NCBI RefSeq assembly: GCF_014651055.1
Contig: NZ_BMWD01000015.1
Coordinates: forward strand, 124,001 to 188,000
Source of the DNA: Streptomyces fructofermentans
Lineage (GTDB): Bacteria > Actinomycetota > Actinomycetes > Streptomycetales > Streptomycetaceae
Length of the DNA: 64,000 nt
Reading direction: 5' to 3'
Under the pieces are notes generated by a model, which saw only the letters and a program-made list of their open reading frames with translations, was not told the origin of the DNA and did no database searches. Positions within the stretch are counted from its first letter, which is position 1; every line of letters starts with the position of its first letter. Positions 17,762 to 25,766 of this stretch are shown piece by piece. The translations under genes and the position numbers were made by a program.

Positions 17762-18415
17762 GTGCGCGTACTCGTCGTCGAGGACGAGCAACTGCTCGCC
17801 GATGCCGTGGCCACCGGGCTGCGCCGCGAGGCCATGGCCGTCGACGTCGTGTACGACGGCGCGGCCGCCCTGGAGCGCGTCGGCGTCAACGACTACGACG
17901 TGGTCGTCCTCGACCGGGACCTCCCGCTGGTGCACGGCGACGACGTGTGCCGCAGGATCGTCGAACTCGGCATGCCCACGCGCGTACTGATGCTCACGGC
18001 CTCCGGAGACGTCAGCGATCGTGTGGAGGGTCTGGAGATCGGGGCCGACGACTACCTCCCGAAGCCCTTCGCGTTCAGCGAGCTGACGGCACGCGTGCGT
18101 GCACTCGGCCGGCGTACGAGCATGCCGCTGCCGCCCGTCCTGGAGCGCGCCGGCATCAAGCTCGACCCCAACCGCCGCGAGGTCTTCCGCGAGGGCAAGG
18201 AGGTCCAGCTCGCGCCCAAGGAGTTCGCCGTCCTGGAGGTGCTGCTGCGCAGTGAGGGCGCCGTCGTCTCCGCGGAGCAGCTCCTGGAGAAGGCCTGGGA
18301 CGAGAACACGGACCCGTTCACCAACGTCGTGCGCGTCACGGTCATGACCCTGCGCCGCAAGCTCGGGGAGCCGCCGGTCATCGTCACCGTGCCCGGCTCC
18401 GGCTACCGGATCTGA
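17762..18415 (+). CDS. cutR: Two-component response regulator CutR (OmpR family)
   Basis: The 217-residue protein has a receiver domain (about 1-115) with acidic pocket E7/D8, phospho-acceptor D51 and switch Lys in LPKPF. An OmpR-type winged-helix DNA-binding domain (about 125-215) ends GSGYRI. Length matches the known Streptomyces CutR. The GTG at 17762 is preferred because it follows a GAGGAAGG ribosome binding site and starts the receiver fold directly (RVLVVEDE). The stop overlaps the cutS start, so both are co-translated. Confidence 0.95.
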   Translation: MRVLVVEDEQLLADAVATGLRREAMAVDVVYDGAAALERVGVNDYDVVVLDRDLPLVHGDDVCRRIVELGMPTRVLMLTASGDVSDRVEGLEIGADDYLPKPFAFSELTARVRALGRRTSMPLPPVLERAGIKLDPNRREVFREGKEVQLAPKEFAVLEVLLRSEGAVVSAEQLLEKAWDENTDPFTNVVRVTVMTLRRKLGEPPVIVTVPGSGYRI

Positions 18416-19665
18416 TGGTGGTGGCCACGACGCCCGCGCCCCCGAAGGCGCCCCCGAAGCCGACCTGGGACCCGAGACGGCCGGAAGCCCCGTTCCCCTG
18501 GCTGCGCCCGACGATCCGGATACGGCTCACGCTGCTGTACGGCGGCATGTTCCTGATCGCCGGCATCCTGCTGCTGTCGATCATCTACCTGCTGGCGGCC
18601 CAGGCGATCAACACCGGGAGCGAACCGCTCTTCAAGATCGTCGGCGGCGAGGAGATCAAGGTCACCAGCGAGACCTGCCGCGCGGCCAACGCCAGCCAGC
18701 AGCTCAACGAGTTCAACGAGGCGATCGCCAACTGCATCGACCACCAGCGCCAGGTCGCCCTCGACAACCTGCTCAGCCGCTCCCTGCTCGCGCTCCTCGG
18801 CCTCGCCGTGATCGCGTTCGCCTTCGGCTACGCGATGGCGGGCAGGGTCCTCTCCCCGCTCGGGCGGATCACCCGCACCGCGCGCGCGGTGGCGGGCTCC
18901 GACCTGTCGCGGCGCATCGAGCTGGACGGCCCCGACGACGAGCTCAAGGAACTGGCGGACACCTTCGACGACATGCTGGAGCGGCTGCAGCGCGCCTTCA
19001 CCGCCCAGCAGAGGTTCGTCGGCAACGCCTCGCACGAGCTGCGCACGCCCCTGGCCATCAACCGCACGCTCCTCGAAGTGCACCTGTCCGACCCGGCGGC
19101 CCCCGTCGAGCTCCAGCAGCTCGGCAGGACGCTGCTCGCCACGAACGAGCGCAGCGAGCAGCTCGTCGAAGGGCTTCTGCTGCTCGCCCGCAGCGACAAC
19201 CAGATCGTCGAGCGCAAGCCGGTCGACCTCGCCGAGGTCGCCTCGCAGGCGGTCGACCAGGTGCGCGGCGAGGCCGAGGCGAAGGGCGTGGAGGTCCGCG
19301 GGGAGCGTGCCGCGGCCGTCGTCCAGGGCAACGGCGTCCTCCTGGAGAGGATCGCCCTGAACCTGGTTCAGAACGCAGTCCGGTACAACGTGGCGCAGGA
19401 TGGATGGGTCGAGGTCACCACGGAGATCAGGAACGCACAGGCGGTCCTGACCGTCTCCAATACGGGACCCGTGGTCCCCGCGTACGAGGTCGACAATCTG
19501 TTCGAGCCGTTCAGGCGGCTGCGGACGGAGCGGACGGGCAGTGACAAGGGCGTGGGCCTCGGCCTCTCGATCGCCCGGTCGGTGGCCCGTGCGCACGGCG
19601 GCCACATCGTCGCGGAACCGCGCGAAGGAGGTGGACTGGTGATGCGAGTCACCCTGCCTGTCTGA
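18415..19665 (+). CDS. cutS: Two-component sensor histidine kinase CutS
   Basis: The 416-residue kinase has two membrane helices (about 40-62 and 120-143) flanking a short extracytoplasmic sensor with two Cys (residues 88 and 107). A HAMP domain follows (about 145-195), then a dimerisation helix with NASHELRTPL (His near 206) and an ATPase domain with NLVQNAVRYN and DKGVGLGLS. CutRS was first linked to copper metabolism in S. lividans and later to antibiotic production and envelope stress. The paired cysteines could serve as a redox or disulfide switch (inference). It starts inside the cutR stop (TGATG). Confidence 0.95.
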   Translation: MVVATTPAPPKAPPKPTWDPRRPEAPFPWLRPTIRIRLTLLYGGMFLIAGILLLSIIYLLAAQAINTGSEPLFKIVGGEEIKVTSETCRAANASQQLNEFNEAIANCIDHQRQVALDNLLSRSLLALLGLAVIAFAFGYAMAGRVLSPLGRITRTARAVAGSDLSRRIELDGPDDELKELADTFDDMLERLQRAFTAQQRFVGNASHELRTPLAINRTLLEVHLSDPAAPVELQQLGRTLLATNERSEQLVEGLLLLARSDNQIVERKPVDLAEVASQAVDQVRGEAEAKGVEVRGERAAAVVQGNGVLLERIALNLVQNAVRYNVAQDGWVEVTTEIRNAQAVLTVSNTGPVVPAYEVDNLFEPFRRLRTERTGSDKGVGLGLSIARSVARAHGGHIVAEPREGGGLVMRVTLPV

Positions 19666-19737
19666 GAGCATGTCGCCGACATACGGGGATGTTCGCTTTG
19701 CGCGGAATTTTCTGGGCGGGCGACTACCACCCCCGTG

Positions 19738-19751
19738 TGTGATCGATCACA
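19738..19751. promoter_or_regulatory. Perfect 14-bp palindrome downstream of cutS
   Basis: TGTGATCGATCACA is a perfect palindrome in the cutS-DUF4193 gap, within locally AT-richer sequence. It resembles a compressed Crp/FNR-type site (TGTGA..TCACA), but the 4-base spacer is too short for standard Crp. It may be an operator for an unidentified dimeric regulator. Confidence 0.5.
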
Positions 19752-19798
19752 AGGGCGATTTTCCGCTCATCCACTCTCCGTGATCAAGGTTGTCCCCG

Positions 19799-19823
19799 GA
19801 AAGCCCGGAAAATCCGGGTTTTC
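19799..19823 (+). terminator. Hairpin with T-rich descending arm after cutS
   Basis: GAAAGCCCGGA pairs with TCCGGGTTTTC (11 bp including one G-T pair) around an AAA loop. This is one of few hairpins in the window whose 3' arm contains a TTTT run, placed 134 bases after cutS. Confidence 0.55.
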
Positions 19824-20058
19824 GAGGGTCCAGATCACGGGAAGTACACGGTGAGGCGCCTTTGAAGTGCGGCATTCGGACCGTGTACGGTCCCGTTCGC
19901 CATCCAAGCCGATCACTCTTCGCGAGTCCGGTTGGGTGTCGATTGAGTAACAGACCTTGATGTGAGGCAAAATCTCCGCCTCAGGTCGGGCACAAGTCCG
20001 GCCTCTCACGCGTTACGTGCGCTGGAGACACCGCAGACACCCAGAGGGGGAGAGCGAC

Positions 20059-20355
20059 ATGGCAACGGATTACGACACTCCACGCAAGACCGACGACGAC
20101 GTCGATTCGGACAGCCTTGAGGAACTGAAGGCCCGCAGGAACGACAAGTCGACGTCGGCTGTCGACGTGGACGAGTTCGAGGCCGCCGAAGGCCTGGAAC
20201 TGCCCGGTGCGGACCTCTCGAACGAAGAGCTGGCCGTCCGGGTCCTGCCGAAGCAGCAGGACGAGTTCACCTGCATGAGCTGCTTCCTGGTCCACCACCG
20301 CAGCCAGCTGGCCCGCGAGAAGAACGGCCAGCCGATCTGCCGCGACTGCGACTGA
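20059..20355 (+). CDS. DUF4193 zinc-ribbon protein
   Basis: The 98-residue acidic protein is typical of actinobacterial DUF4193: MATDYDTPRKTDDD at the start and a C-terminal CxxC...CxxC zinc ribbon (CMSC near residue 73, CRDC near 95). The motif resembles RNA-polymerase- or ribosome-associated zinc ribbons, but the function is unknown. Ribosome binding site GGGGGAGAG precedes the ATG. The preceding gap of nearly 400 bases holds a terminator, a palindrome and an AT-richer stretch (about 19930-19975) that probably includes the promoter, giving a long leader. The next gene follows after 13 bases. Confidence 0.88.
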   Translation: MATDYDTPRKTDDDVDSDSLEELKARRNDKSTSAVDVDEFEAAEGLELPGADLSNEELAVRVLPKQQDEFTCMSCFLVHHRSQLAREKNGQPICRDCD

Positions 20356-20368
20356 GGCAGGGTCGGCC

Positions 20369-21265
20369 GTGACTGGCTCGACCCCGCCCTGGAAGCGCCG
20401 CTTCCGCGACCAGGGAGCGGCCGGTCCGTCTTCGGACGGCGTACGTGATGACGAGCGGGGCCACCCGGCCTCGCTCGAACCAGTGGACGCGACAGGCGCC
20501 TCCGGTGCCCTTGAGGTGCCGGTTCCCGAGGCGTCTGTCGCCAAACGCCGGGTGGCCGCCGTGGGCCACGGGGTGAGGGAAGGCGTCCGCAAGGGCGGCA
20601 GCCGGGCCAGAGCGGCTCTGGCGTACCTCACCGACCGGATCATCGAGAACGCCCCGCGTATCCCCGTACGGGACCTCGAGGCGCTCCGCAGGCAGTTCCC
20701 GGGCCTGGGGCCCGAGCAGCTCGCCGACAAGCTCGTCGCGGGCGCGTGCAACGCCACGTCCACCGTGGGCGCCGGCGTCGGCGCCGCCGCGATGCTGCCC
20801 GTTCCGCCCGCCATGCCCACGGAGCTGGCCGCGGAGATCACCGGCGTCGCCGCGATCGAGATGAAACTGATCGCCGAGTTGTACGAGGTCTACGGCCTGC
20901 GGCCGCCGGGCAACCTCAAGCAGCGCACCACCACCTACCTGAGTTCGTGGTCGGAGGAGCGCGGCATCGACGTGACCAAGCCGTCGACGCTCAACGCGGC
21001 CCTCGGGGGCCAGATGAAGCGCGAACTGCGCCAGCAGATCATGAAGCGCATGGTCCGGAACCTGCCGAACCTGATGCCGTTCATGGTCGGGGCCGCGGTG
21101 GGGGCGCTCATGAACCGACGTGACACGAGGAAGCTCGCCGAGCGCATCCGCAAGGACCTCCGCAAGGCGCAGGTCCCGTGGGACGCCCTGCCCGCCCAGC
21201 CGCGTCTGGAGCGGCCGGAGCATCCGCTCACGATGGACGACATCAACCGGGAATTCGATCGCTGA
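20369..21265 (+). CDS. Conserved protein with EcsC-like central region, function unknown
   Basis: The 298-residue protein starts with GTG 13 bases after the DUF4193 stop, so it is likely co-transcribed. The N-terminal ~70 residues look disordered. The centre (about 120-165) has amphipathic, glycine- and alanine-rich helices (TSTVGAGVGAAAMLPVPP, then TELAAEITGVAAIEMKLI) resembling EcsC-family proteins, and a second hydrophobic helix (LMPFMVGAAVGALM, about 228-242) follows. A basic helical tail ends the protein. It could associate peripherally with the membrane. The EcsC resemblance is my impression from pattern only. Confidence 0.7.
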   Translation: MTGSTPPWKRRFRDQGAAGPSSDGVRDDERGHPASLEPVDATGASGALEVPVPEASVAKRRVAAVGHGVREGVRKGGSRARAALAYLTDRIIENAPRIPVRDLEALRRQFPGLGPEQLADKLVAGACNATSTVGAGVGAAAMLPVPPAMPTELAAEITGVAAIEMKLIAELYEVYGLRPPGNLKQRTTTYLSSWSEERGIDVTKPSTLNAALGGQMKRELRQQIMKRMVRNLPNLMPFMVGAAVGALMNRRDTRKLAERIRKDLRKAQVPWDALPAQPRLERPEHPLTMDDINREFDR

Positions 21266-21556
21266 GCCGCCCGGGCGCCCCTGCCCGCCGCATCCGGCAA
21301 AGATCCGGTCCGTGAAAGGGAAAATCTCCGTTCGGACCGACGCCGCGGGGACCGGCTCCGCGAAGGGCTGGACGGACCGGTTCCGGAACCTGTTCCAGCT
21401 ACGGACTTCTCCTGCGACCGGCGATTCGGCGACCGGCGACGGATGTGCGGCGTCGGCTCGGCGTTCGACCTCCGGTCGGACCGACTCGCGACCTCTCGAA
21501 CGGGCTGTCGATCGCCCGGCCGCCCGGCGAGGGGCACATCCGTGCGGGCGCGTCCG

Positions 21557-21588
21557 GACCGATCCGGGACCGATCGGGACCGATCCGG
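21557..21588. repeat. Three tandem GACCGATC(C)GG repeats in a 358-base gap
   Basis: Three 10-11-bp units lie in the gene-free gap 21266-21623, each holding the near-palindrome CCGATCGG. The same gap has a repeated GCGACCGGCGA (about 21414-21439). No gene is seen here. The repeats may be operators or neutral slippage. Confidence 0.55.
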
Positions 21589-21623
21589 TTCGAGGCCGGT
21601 TCCCGTCCGGGCGCCGGACGGGG

Positions 21624-22085
21624 CTACGCGGAGGCGCGGGCGGTCTCCAGCGCCGCGGCGAGACCCTCCGGGTCGCGCGTCGACAGATACGCGTACGGAG
21701 TCGGGTCGGCGGGGTCCGTGATCTCCACGCGCACGGCCGTCGGGACGTAGGCGCGCAGCAGCATGAACGCACGCCCGTCGGCCTTCACCGTGCGCCAGGC
21801 GCGGGCCTCCTCGGGGTCGAGGACATGGCACTCGCCCAAGGCGGAGACGGGGATCCGGGCATCGCCCGCGATCAGGGAGCCCGCCACCACGCGGATCCGC
21901 GCGGAGCCGTACGAACTGGCGACCACCGCCGCGGCCGCGGTGCCGCCGACCAGGCCGCCCAGCAGCGGCAGCGTGCCGAACGGCAGCAGGATCAGGGCCA
22001 TCGAGACACCCACCATGAGGCAGATGAGCCACCAGGAGCGGGGGGCTGTCAGACGTTCTTCGTACGGCGGGGCGGAAGGCTGCAT
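21624..22085 (-). CDS. DUF3093 membrane protein
   Basis: The 153-residue protein begins with a short cytoplasmic segment and two adjacent membrane helices (about 18-36 and 42-62; WWLICLMVGVSMALILLPFG). A soluble strand-rich domain (about 63-150) resembling a PH-like fold follows. DUF3093 is an actinobacterial family without assigned function, usually next to dut and DUF3710, as here. The gene is divergent from the thioesterase gene with a 58-base shared promoter gap. Confidence 0.85.
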   Translation of the reverse strand: MQPSAPPYEERLTAPRSWWLICLMVGVSMALILLPFGTLPLLGGLVGGTAAAAVVASSYGSARIRVVAGSLIAGDARIPVSALGECHVLDPEEARAWRTVKADGRAFMLLRAYVPTAVRVEITDPADPTPYAYLSTRDPEGLAAALETARASA

Positions 22086-22143
22086 ACGGCCTAGCCTGCC
22101 ACGGTGCGTACCGTCCGCTGACGCGGAGGTAAGGTCTGCGCCT

Positions 22144-22728
22144 GTGAGTGGTACATCTTCAGCTCTGCGGCCCCCGGCCGACGCCGTGGCGCCGGTGCGC
22201 CATCCCGACGCGCCCGCCCCCGGGGAGTTGCTCGGCGCGCACTACGACCAGTGCTTCGGCTGCGGCGGCGGGCAGCCGCACGGCCTGCACCTGGAGGCAC
22301 GCGCCGGCGACGGGGTGAGGATCACCGCCGAGTTCACCGTCAAGGCCGCCCACCAGGGCGCGCCGGGCCTCGCGCACGGCGGGGTGCTCGCGAGCGCCCT
22401 CGACGAGACCCTCGGTTCGCTGAACTGGCTGCTGCGCACCATCGCGGTGACCGGACGGCTGGAGACCGACTTCGTGCGGCCCGTGCCTGTGGGGACGGTG
22501 CTGCACCTGGAGGCCGAGGTCACGGCCGTGGCCGGACGCAAGATCTACTCGTCGGCCACGGGGCGCATCGGCGGCCCCGACGGCCCGGTGGCCGTCCGCG
22601 CGGACGCCCTCTTCATCGAGGTCAAGGTCGACCACTTCATCGACAACGGCCGCCAGGAGGAGATCCGGGCGGCCATGGACGATCCCGACCAGGTACGGCG
22701 TGCCCGCGCCTTCGAGGTGAACCCGTGA
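22144..22728 (+). CDS. PaaI/HotDog-fold thioesterase family protein
   Basis: The 194-residue protein has a disordered N-terminus (about 1-30), a YDQCFGCG motif near residue 38 and a HotDog domain with HGGVLASALDETLG (about 78-91), the conserved catalytic region of PaaI/YbgC-type acyl-CoA thioesterases. It probably hydrolyses a small acyl-CoA in the cytoplasm. The GTG start follows GGAGGTAAGG, which can act as Shine-Dalgarno. Its stop overlaps the dut start (GTGA), so the two are co-translated. Confidence 0.82.
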   Translation: MSGTSSALRPPADAVAPVRHPDAPAPGELLGAHYDQCFGCGGGQPHGLHLEARAGDGVRITAEFTVKAAHQGAPGLAHGGVLASALDETLGSLNWLLRTIAVTGRLETDFVRPVPVGTVLHLEAEVTAVAGRKIYSSATGRIGGPDGPVAVRADALFIEVKVDHFIDNGRQEEIRAAMDDPDQVRRARAFEVNP

Positions 22729-23240
22729 CCGGGGCTCCCGTGGGCGTGCTGATCAAGCGCGTCGATCCGGACGTACCGCTTCCGGAATACGCGCACCCCG
22801 GTGACGCCGGAGCGGATCTGCGGACGACGGAGAGCCGGGTGCTGGAGCCCGGTGAGCGGGCCGTACTGCCGACGGGCGTGTGCATCGCGCTCCCCGAGGG
22901 CTACGCGGCCTTCGTGCACCCCCGGTCCGGGCTGGCCGCCCGCTGCGGTGTCGCTCTCGTGAATGCCCCGGGGACGGTGGATGCCGGGTACCGTGGAGAG
23001 ATCAAGGTGATCGTGGTGAATCTCGACCCGCGCGAGTCCGTGCGGTTCGAGCGCTTCGACCGGATTGCCCAACTGGTCGTTCAGCAGGTCGAGAAGGTGC
23101 GCTTCCAGGAGGTTGCGGAACTTCCCGACTCGGCGCGGGCCGCAGGGGGCCTCGGGTCCACTGGCGGGCATGCCGCCGTGGGCGGCACAGCGGGTGGGAA
23201 TCGATACGCTTCGGTCGTATCCGACCGGGAAGGACAGTGA
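22725..23240 (+). CDS. dut: dUTP diphosphatase
   Basis: The 171-residue enzyme hydrolyses dUTP to dUMP and pyrophosphate, keeping uracil out of DNA. All five trimeric-dUTPase motifs are present in order: AGADLRT, HPRSGLAARCG, NAPGTVDAGYRGEI, FDRIAQLVVQ and the glycine-rich RAAGGLGSTGG. The tail after motif 5 is about 20 residues longer than in compact dUTPases. The GTG start overlaps the preceding stop, and the stop lies 1 base before the DUF3710 GTG. The thioesterase, dut and DUF3710 genes form one tight operon. Confidence 0.97.
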   Translation: MTGAPVGVLIKRVDPDVPLPEYAHPGDAGADLRTTESRVLEPGERAVLPTGVCIALPEGYAAFVHPRSGLAARCGVALVNAPGTVDAGYRGEIKVIVVNLDPRESVRFERFDRIAQLVVQQVEKVRFQEVAELPDSARAAGGLGSTGGHAAVGGTAGGNRYASVVSDREGQ

Positions 23241-23241
23241 C

Positions 23242-24000
23242 GTGTTCGGACGTCGCAAGAAGGGCAGTGCCGCCGAGGACGCGGCGGGCGAGGCCGAGCA
23301 GGTCGTCGACGGCGTCGACAGTGCGGACGGGGCGGAGCGCGAGCGCGTGAGGCTCGAGCCGGAGCCGCGCCCCGACGGACCCTGGGACAGCACCGAGGTC
23401 CGCGAGCCGGCCGAGGGCCGGGTCGACCTGGGCGGACTTTTCGTGCCCGGGGTCGACGGCATGGAGCTGCGTGTGGAGGTCGCGGGCGACGCGATCGTCG
23501 CGGCCACCGTGGTCCTGCGGGACAGTGCCGTACAGCTCCAGGCCTTCGCCGCTCCCAAGCGCGAGGGCATCTGGGGCGAGGTGCGCGAGGAGATCGCCAC
23601 CGGAATCACCCAGCAGGGCGGTGTCATCGACGAGGTCGAGGGCCCGCTCGGCTGGGAGCTGCGCGCCCAGGTGCCGGTGCAGCTGCCGGACGGAACGGGC
23701 GGCTTCCAGGTCGTCCGGTTCGTGGGCGTCGACGGCCCCCGCTGGTTCCTGCGCGGAGTGATCTCCGGGCAGGGCGCGGTGCAGCCGCAGGCCGCCGGTC
23801 TCCTGGAGCAGATCTTCCGGGACACCGTCGTGGTGCGCGGCGAGGGTCCGATGGCCCCGCGCGACCCCATCGTCCTGAAGCTCCCGGACGACGCGCAGAT
23901 GGTCGCCGAGGGCGTCCAGCAGGAGGAGCAGGCCGGGTCCCGCTTCTCCGGCGGCATGGGTCAGCTCCAGCGCGGACCGGAGACCACCGAGGTCCGCTAG
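23242..24000 (+). CDS. DUF3710 family protein
   Basis: The 252-residue soluble protein has a short basic start (FGRRKKGS), an acidic disordered segment (about 10-55) and a conserved strand-rich DUF3710 domain (about 60-225) with GPLGWELRAQVP and GVDGPRWFLRGV. The family is actinobacterial and almost always follows dut; no function is known. The GTG start is 1 base after the dut stop with AAGGACA upstream. A strong terminator follows. Confidence 0.88.
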   Translation: MFGRRKKGSAAEDAAGEAEQVVDGVDSADGAERERVRLEPEPRPDGPWDSTEVREPAEGRVDLGGLFVPGVDGMELRVEVAGDAIVAATVVLRDSAVQLQAFAAPKREGIWGEVREEIATGITQQGGVIDEVEGPLGWELRAQVPVQLPDGTGGFQVVRFVGVDGPRWFLRGVISGQGAVQPQAAGLLEQIFRDTVVVRGEGPMAPRDPIVLKLPDDAQMVAEGVQQEEQAGSRFSGGMGQLQRGPETTEVR

Positions 24001-24029
24001 CCGCGGCGGAATCCGCAGCACGGAAGTGC

Positions 24030-24069
24030 GCGACGGGCCGCACTCCCTCCGGGGAGTGCGGCCCGTCGC
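24030..24069 (+). terminator. Strong hairpin ending the dut operon
   Basis: A perfect 18-bp stem (GCGACGGGCCGCACTCCC with its complement) and a TCCG tetraloop begin 30 bases after the DUF3710 stop. Confidence 0.9.
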
Positions 24070-24305
24070 CGTTCCCCCGGCCGGTTCCTGATCGGTGACT
24101 GCCCCCTGACCGGTGACCGTCCGTGCACTCGGGGCACTCGGGGCACTCGGGGCCCTCAGTCTCCTGGCGTTCGCGGGGCCCTTGGGGTTCGCGGGCTCGT
24201 AGGGCCCTCGGAGCTCAGAGGCGCCTCGGGCGGGCGGCACGGGGCACCGAACCCTCCTGCCCTCGCGGGATGCCGCTCGCCGTGCAGGTCCGGCGCGCCG
24301 GACTC

Positions 24306-24350
24306 CTTCGCACCGGCCCTCTTCGCACCGGCCCCCTTCGCACCGGACCC
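24306..24350. repeat. Tandem 15-bp repeats in a 514-base gene-free gap
   Basis: Three near-identical copies of CTTCGCACCGGCCCT occur in the gap 24070-24583. The same gap has three copies of GGGGCACTC (about 24129-24155). The open frames through these repeats are low-complexity and lack ribosome binding sites, so I call no gene. The promoter of the amidase-like gene should be near 24500-24570. Confidence 0.7.
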
Positions 24351-24583
24351 TTCGTGCCACCGGCGCCGGCGGCGGGACCTGGAGTCCGTGACCGGGTCCA
24401 GGTGCCGGCGCGGGCCCGCCCGGTGGCCGGGGTTCACGTTGGAGTGAACATTCGCCGGATCCGGACGCGCGACGACTACGCCCCGTCACCCTGGGAATCG
24501 GTGGGGCGACGGCGTCTTTCGGCCATCAACTCGTTCGCCCCCACCAGGACTTGATGACCTGTGCACACGCCATGGGGGACTGA

Positions 24584-25492
24584 ATGAGCACGATCTGGAT
24601 CGAGAAGGCGCAGCGCCTGGGGGACGGGACCATCGGAGGCGCGATGGACCACGCGTCGGTCCCGGGCCGCGTCGTCTGGCACACCACCGAGAGCGGCACG
24701 GGCGACGACGCCTTCCGTGCCGTCGCGGCGCATCTCATCCGCGTCACCGCCGAGCCCCACCTGCTCTACGACCCGACGACCGACCGGCTCGGCCAGTTCG
24801 GCCCGTTGAACGCGAGCGCCCGGGCGTTGCGCAACGACGGCGCGACCCGGTCCAACCGCGTCGGGAAGGTCTGCATCCAGATCGAGGTGCTCGGGCGGGC
24901 GGCCAAGCCGTTCACGGACACCTGGAAGCCGGGACCGAAGTACAGGGCGATGATGGCCGCCATCCGCTCCTGGGGGATCCCGGACACGTTCCCGGCGGGC
25001 CGGCTCGCCGCGACGGCCGCCGAGGCGAACAACCGCCCGCGTTCGGTCTGGATGGCCAGGGGCGGCCACTACGGCCACGCGAACATCCCCGGCAACGACC
25101 ACTGGGACCCGGGCGCCATCGACCGGTCGGCCCTCTTCGAGGCCGCACCGGTGCCGCCCAAGCCGGGCCCGGGCTCCGGCGCCGCGCCCACGGGACCCGC
25201 GAAGCCGGTCGTCGACCTCGGCAACCTGGTGGCCGCGGCGATGCGCGATCCTGCGCTGCCGCAGGGCGGCAAGACGCACAAGGCGGACGTCCTGGTCGTC
25301 GAGAAGGCACTCGTCGCGGAGGGGCTCCTGCCCGCCCAGTGGGCCGACGGGTCGTTCGGCTCCCGGACCGTCGAGGCGTACGCGGCCCTCCAGCGCCGGT
25401 ACGGGTTCGACGGCGCCGACGCCAACGGCATTCCGGGGCAGACCACCCTGCGCCGGCTCGGAAAGGAGCACGGCTTCACCGTCAAGCCCTGA
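24584..25492 (+). CDS. Amidase-like protein with C-terminal peptidoglycan-binding domain
   Basis: The 302-residue protein has an N-terminal domain (about 1-185) resembling N-acetylmuramoyl-L-alanine amidase / phage-endolysin folds: VVWHTTESGTG with a zinc-type His near residue 32, and GHANIPGNDHWDPGAI near 165-180 with a second His and Asp. A Pro/Gly linker (about 188-205) leads to a PGRP-type helical peptidoglycan-binding domain (about 215-302; DGSFGSRTVEAYAALQRRYG). It has no signal peptide, like a phage lysin or a protein exported by another route. The ATG follows GGGGGAC at good spacing. No other phage gene is near. Confidence 0.8.
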   Translation: MSTIWIEKAQRLGDGTIGGAMDHASVPGRVVWHTTESGTGDDAFRAVAAHLIRVTAEPHLLYDPTTDRLGQFGPLNASARALRNDGATRSNRVGKVCIQIEVLGRAAKPFTDTWKPGPKYRAMMAAIRSWGIPDTFPAGRLAATAAEANNRPRSVWMARGGHYGHANIPGNDHWDPGAIDRSALFEAAPVPPKPGPGSGAAPTGPAKPVVDLGNLVAAAMRDPALPQGGKTHKADVLVVEKALVAEGLLPAQWADGSFGSRTVEAYAALQRRYGFDGADANGIPGQTTLRRLGKEHGFTVKP

Positions 25493-25669
25493 GCCTGAGC
25501 CCTGACCCGGAGCCCTGACCCGGAGCCCGGAGCCCCGGGGTCTCTGATCCTCCGGCCCTGAGCCCGGAGCCCGCCCGGTCCCGTTCCGGGAATTCGCCCG
25601 CTCGGCCCGTGGTGCCCGGACGTCGTTCCGGCGCCACGGGCCGTCGTGCTGCCCCGCCGACCGCTCCTC

Positions 25670-25698
25670 TTGACGCGGACATGGTCTGTACCTATGGT
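25670..25698 (+). promoter_or_regulatory. Vegetative-type promoter of the lyase gene with GGTC..GACC-like spacer element
   Basis: TTGACG (25670-25675), a 17-base spacer and TATGGT (25693-25698) match the HrdB-type -35/-10 pattern. The spacer holds TGGTCTGTACCT (25682-25693), which agrees with the DasR dre core TGGTCTAGACCA at 9 of 12 positions, so a repressor could block this promoter. Transcription would start about 45-60 bases before the gene. Confidence 0.65.
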
Positions 25699-25766
25699 CA
25701 CGGCTCAACGCCTGTGTTCACAGAGGCATTCCAGGTTCACATACAGGAATGGATGGCTCCCCCACG

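Noticed and set aside
19738..19751. Standard Crp site
   Set aside because: The TGTGA/TCACA arms are present, but the spacer is 4 bases instead of 6, so I list it only as an unassigned palindrome.
19767..20009. 80-residue minus-strand frame in the cutS-DUF4193 gap
   Set aside because: It overlaps the terminator and leader region, has no ribosome binding site, and its sequence shows no family character.
24156..24437. 93-residue minus-strand frame through the 15-bp repeats
   Set aside because: It is low-complexity (AGAK/SGAK units) produced by the tandem repeats, with no Shine-Dalgarno.
24584..25492. Prophage remnant around the amidase-like gene
   Set aside because: No integrase, holin, structural phage gene or attachment site is near, and base composition is like the surroundings.
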